From positions 1-10,131 of the forward strand of contig JALLPB010001369.1 in NCBI GenBank assembly GCA_036939975.1: 10,131 bases of DNA. The letters run 5' to 3'. The notes under the pieces are model-generated. The model worked only from the letters and a program-made list of their open reading frames with translations, was not told where the DNA came from and did no database searches. This DNA is from Cyclostephanos tholiformis (Eukaryota > Bacillariophyta > Thalassiosirophyceae > Thalassiosirales > Thalassiosiraceae). A program made the translations under genes and the position numbers. Shown here piece by piece: positions 7,969 to 10,131 of the stretch; position 1 is the stretch's first letter, and the number at the start of each line of letters is the position of its first letter.

Positions 7969-8580
7969 CGTATTGGCGGCGGGCGCGGAGGTATCTATGT
8001 CGTCCTCATCTTGGGAAATGATTGGAGTTCCTTGTAGTGGTCGGACGTCAATGGTGGGGTAGGTGACTTCGAGTGGTGGGATCGTGGATGGGCTTGCGGG
8101 TTGGAAGGCTTCTTTGGTGTGCACCCTTTGAGCTCGAGCCTGCTCCTTCAGCACCCTTTGAGTTGTTGCATCGTCCTTGGTTTTCTTGGCTTGCTGCTTA
8201 AAGATTGTCATCAGTTGATCCACTGCCTCCCTTGTCATGTTTGGTGGGGGCACCACGCCTGTCAACGCGTCCGTCAATGCATCTGCTGCTCGAATGAGGG
8301 CATAGGCAGGTGTGATTGTGGGCATTGTCAAATATTTATGCTTGAAGAACACCGTGTTGCAGACTCTGGTGTGGCATGTGTTCGTGAGATAGATCTCGTG
8401 GCACCAATAATGATCCCATGCATTTCCAATGTAGAAACCGCTGGCGGTGTGGGGTGCCCACGATTCTTGAATAGCTGGGACAAGATGGGCTTCGACTTTG
8501 CATCCCAGTGGGTCAAATGGATTGGTATTGTAGTCGTGCTGCTTCCAAAGGTATGCATAGGCAGAGATTGTTGGCGTCAT
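7969..8580 (-). pseudogene. Element B pol: integrase C-terminal region and linker
   Basis: A 204-codon open stretch reads MTPTISAYAYLWKQHDYN, GCKVEAHLVPAIQESW, SGFYIGNAWDHYWCHEIYL and then the Lys/Gln/Ala-rich linker. It is intact where element A has a stop (3001) and a one-base deletion (about 2990). The linker end has 28 bases (7977-8004, encoding an acidic DDIDTSAPA-like tail) absent from A. It is closed by the CGA-to-TGA stop at 7966-7968. It is continuous in frame with the RT that follows. Confidence 0.78.
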
Positions 8581-9192
8581 CCTTTATGGTCATAGCATAT
8601 TGAGGGTGTGCTCGGCCTGATGGAGGAGGCGGTCCCACAAGTGCAAATGGAAAGCCTTGTCTGCCCCACAGAGGATGGCAATAAAGTGGTCCCTGAAGGC
8701 AGAGATGGCCTTCTTGGCAATGTTGCATCAGTGGTTGTGAGGAGGGACCAATTGGAACTTCGTTACATTGTCTCTGATGACAACTTTCAGGTCTGCCAAG
8801 CATTCATTGTCGAGGATGTGCAGCTTGGGGAAGATGCCTGCAGAATTCAGACGGTGATGAGTGCTTGATATGCTCTGATCATCTCTCCGGCCGTTCTGTT
8901 CTTCATCAGCTCGACAAGAATCGCGTCACTGTCAACTTCGGTCAACACCATTATGTATTGATTTCAGCGGCTTTCGTGGGGAACCGTCCTGGCTAGTTGG
9001 AGTATATTTTCTGGGTTGCCTTGTTGTTCACGTCCAGGACACGATGAAACACAGTACGTTCCTTCTTGGTCGGTCATTGTGGCTTGATGGTGTTGGGGCC
9101 AAAAACCTCGTCACTGTCATCCAGTGCTGGTGTTGTCACTTTGGTTGATTGCTGGCCACTTGGTGATTTCCTGACGTGTCCCTTGGGTGTCT
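8581..9192 (-). pseudogene. Element B pol: integrase core, truncated and heavily damaged
   Basis: The sequence matches 3004-3733 of element A. It keeps KGHVRKSPSGQQSTK, GRFPTK, LDNE-like and FQLVPPHNH blocks. The first catalytic Asp is replaced by Asn (codon 8996-8998). The expected Glu is Lys (8713-8715) exactly as in A. Stops: TAA 8584-8586, TGA 8590-8592 (CGA in A), TGA 8728-8730 (CGA in A), TAG 8993-8995 (CAG in A), TGA 9074-9076 (CGA in A). A one-base deletion near 8864 and a four-base deletion near 8970-8980 shift the frame. The N-terminal side is cut off at the breakpoint. Confidence 0.83.
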
Positions 9193-10029
9193 CTGCAGTA
9201 CCCATCTCGCCTCTATGTAGACTTATATGGGCAGTCACGTAAGCGTTTGGTCTGCACGTTGATCATGCCTAATACTTGTTATTAATAGTAAGAAGTGATT
9301 GACTCTATTATAGATATTCTCATATCTGCAGTAAGTATGGTAGATACCAAGGCCCACTTAACTACTGATCATAGTTAGTGGGATTCATATGAATATATTA
9401 GTTCTCATACAACTTTTGGGTGACACCTCGTGGGATTGGAATGAGAATATCCATCTGATATCCAAATCAGCATTCACATTTGCACAGATCTAGATTCTAA
9501 ATCTAAAGCTCTCAACTTATCAAATATGTATTATCTCAATAAACTTCTACATCTATGTTATTATGGCTTTCGTGCAAGGTAGCACTTAGCACATTGGCAG
9601 GTAGTTTTAAGTCCAGAATTTTCCAGAATATCTGAACTACCATCAGCAAATATTTCGAAGGTTTTTTCAACTGGAATTATTTGCTTCTGATAGGGGGGTC
9701 AGAGAAATTGGAGAAAAAATGGAATTCCCAACCAAGAAAGTGGCATCTGACTGTGCTTAGAGATATAGTTGGCCATGAAATGAAGTTTATCATGGTACTA
9801 AGTTAGCATATGATCACAGGGTGGTCTCATCTGATGATCAACAATGTGTTTATGTCAGTGGCAGTGAAGGAAAAGGAACTCAACTTGAAGAAAATGAAGC
9901 AGGAGAAGAAGAGAAGACACTTACAATCATTTTCAATCTTGGGTAGGAATAGCCTTGAATACCAGACAGAGTGTGACTATGAATGCCTCAAGGGGGAGGA
10001 TTTGGGGCCTTTTTTACTTTGCTTTTATG
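9193..10029. other. AT-rich stretch without a recognisable gene
   Basis: Composition and texture change sharply at 9193. I see no copia domain on either strand. A hairpin lies at 9353-9382 (arms cccacttaacta and tagttagtggg, one base unpaired). An 11-bp inverted pair, gatattctcat and atgagaatatc, lies at 9313-9323 and 9441-9451. A plus-strand frame of 86 codons from 9810 is Lys/Glu-rich and a neighbouring frame over the same bases is Glu-rich. Both look like products of a purine-rich tract (9864-9932), not genes. This may be host DNA or part of a different, unrelated repeat. Confidence 0.5.
9353..9382. repeat. Hairpin in right flank
   Basis: cccacttaacta (9353-9364) pairs with tagttagtggg (9372-9382) with one bulged base and a 7-base loop. 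No poly-T run or gene end is next to it, so a terminator role is not supported. Confidence 0.5.
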
Positions 10030-10131
10030 TGCAAGACATCGATGAAACTCTATTGAGATTGAATAGGTAATTGGGCTTATTAGTTTCACTATCGAGTTGG
10101 TGCACAAAATAATGAGATGGGAGTGAGATGC
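10030..10131 (-). repeat. Diverged LTR-like segment, cut by window edge
   Basis: The segment starts tgcaagacatcgat, matching tgctagacatcgat of the LTR at 349 at 13 of 14 bases. After about 20 unmatched bases it continues taggtaattgggctta...gagttggtgcacaaaataatgaga, again closely following LTR positions 369-420. It is far more diverged than the other two LTRs are from each other, so it comes from an older copy or a sister family. The orientation matches elements A and B. The remainder of the LTR lies outside the window. Confidence 0.7.

Larger units (their letters stand above)
6037..9192 (-). mobile_element. Element B: second copy of the same copia family, 5' part missing
   Basis: This stretch is homologous base for base to 601-3733 of element A, in the same orientation, at roughly 90% identity (about 9% differences over a hand-compared part of RNase H). 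Homology ends abruptly after cttgggtgtct at about 9192; A continues with tctcggagt while this copy changes to unrelated DNA. The lost portion corresponds to about 2 kb: the pre-integrase start, protease, gag and leader. It has no own 5' LTR. Confidence 0.9.

Noticed and set aside
8101..8595. A 164-codon plus-strand frame, with a counterpart at 2636-3067
   Set aside because: It is antisense to the conserved integrase-RT linker; its conservation follows from the sense strand and it has Cys/His-rich shadow composition.
9990..10000. aagggggagga resembling a plus-strand polypurine tract
   Set aside because: It is 29 bases away from the LTR-like start, and the LTR homology there is in the minus orientation, so a plus-strand tract would be on the wrong side.
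9810..10070. An 86-codon plus-strand frame, Lys/Glu-rich
   Set aside because: Its end runs into the diverged LTR-like segment, no domain is recognisable, and the composition comes from a purine-rich tract.
1..10131. Bacterial features: CRISPR array, defence island, toxin-antitoxin, phage genes
   Set aside because: No prokaryotic coding pattern, Shine-Dalgarno spacing or direct-repeat array was found; the coding content is a eukaryotic copia element.

Overview
The window is eukaryotic nuclear DNA made mostly of decayed LTR-retrotransposon sequence. No host gene, tRNA, rRNA, CRISPR array or prokaryotic operon signal was found. All recognisable coding sequence lies on the minus strand and belongs to one Ty1/copia (Pseudoviridae-type) family. 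Its order is gag, protease, integrase, reverse transcriptase (RT), RNase H. The RT carries VVDDFGVKY in place of the usual YVDD context, and the integrase carries an HRRN block. That flavour is, to my knowledge, common in copia elements of diatoms, oomycetes and other stramenopiles, so such a host is the best guess. The sequence alone does not prove it.

Layout: 1-348 is an AT-rich flank full of palindromes and hairpins. 349-6036 is element A, complete from LTR to LTR: 3' LTR 349-600, polypurine tract 601-609, pol 643-4493 (broken), gag 4551-5696 (open), leader and primer-binding region 5697-5752, 5' LTR 5753-6036. The LTR at 5753-6036 is followed directly by the polypurine tract and the RNase H, RT and integrase regions of a second copy (element B, 6037 to about 9192). 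The same LTR therefore serves as 5' LTR of A and 3' LTR of B. B stops abruptly inside its integrase N-terminal region at about 9192, so its gag, protease and own 5' LTR are absent. 9193-10029 is AT-rich DNA of unknown nature. At 10030 a strongly diverged LTR-like segment begins and runs off the window.

Both pol copies are dead. A has at least six in-frame stops and several frameshifts; B has nine stops and two frameshifts. Comparing the copies shows that most stops are C-to-T changes on the coding strand, especially CGA to TGA, as expected from deamination of methylated CpG. The integrase position expected to be the catalytic glutamate is lysine in both copies, so at least that lesion is probably older than their split. 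The only long intact frame is gag of A (381 codons).

I found no new defence system or other undescribed pathway. The items most worth a second look are the shared-LTR tandem, a long inverted repeat that pairs the primer-binding site with the LTR, the shared integrase substitution, the diverged LTR at the right edge and the palindrome-rich left flank.
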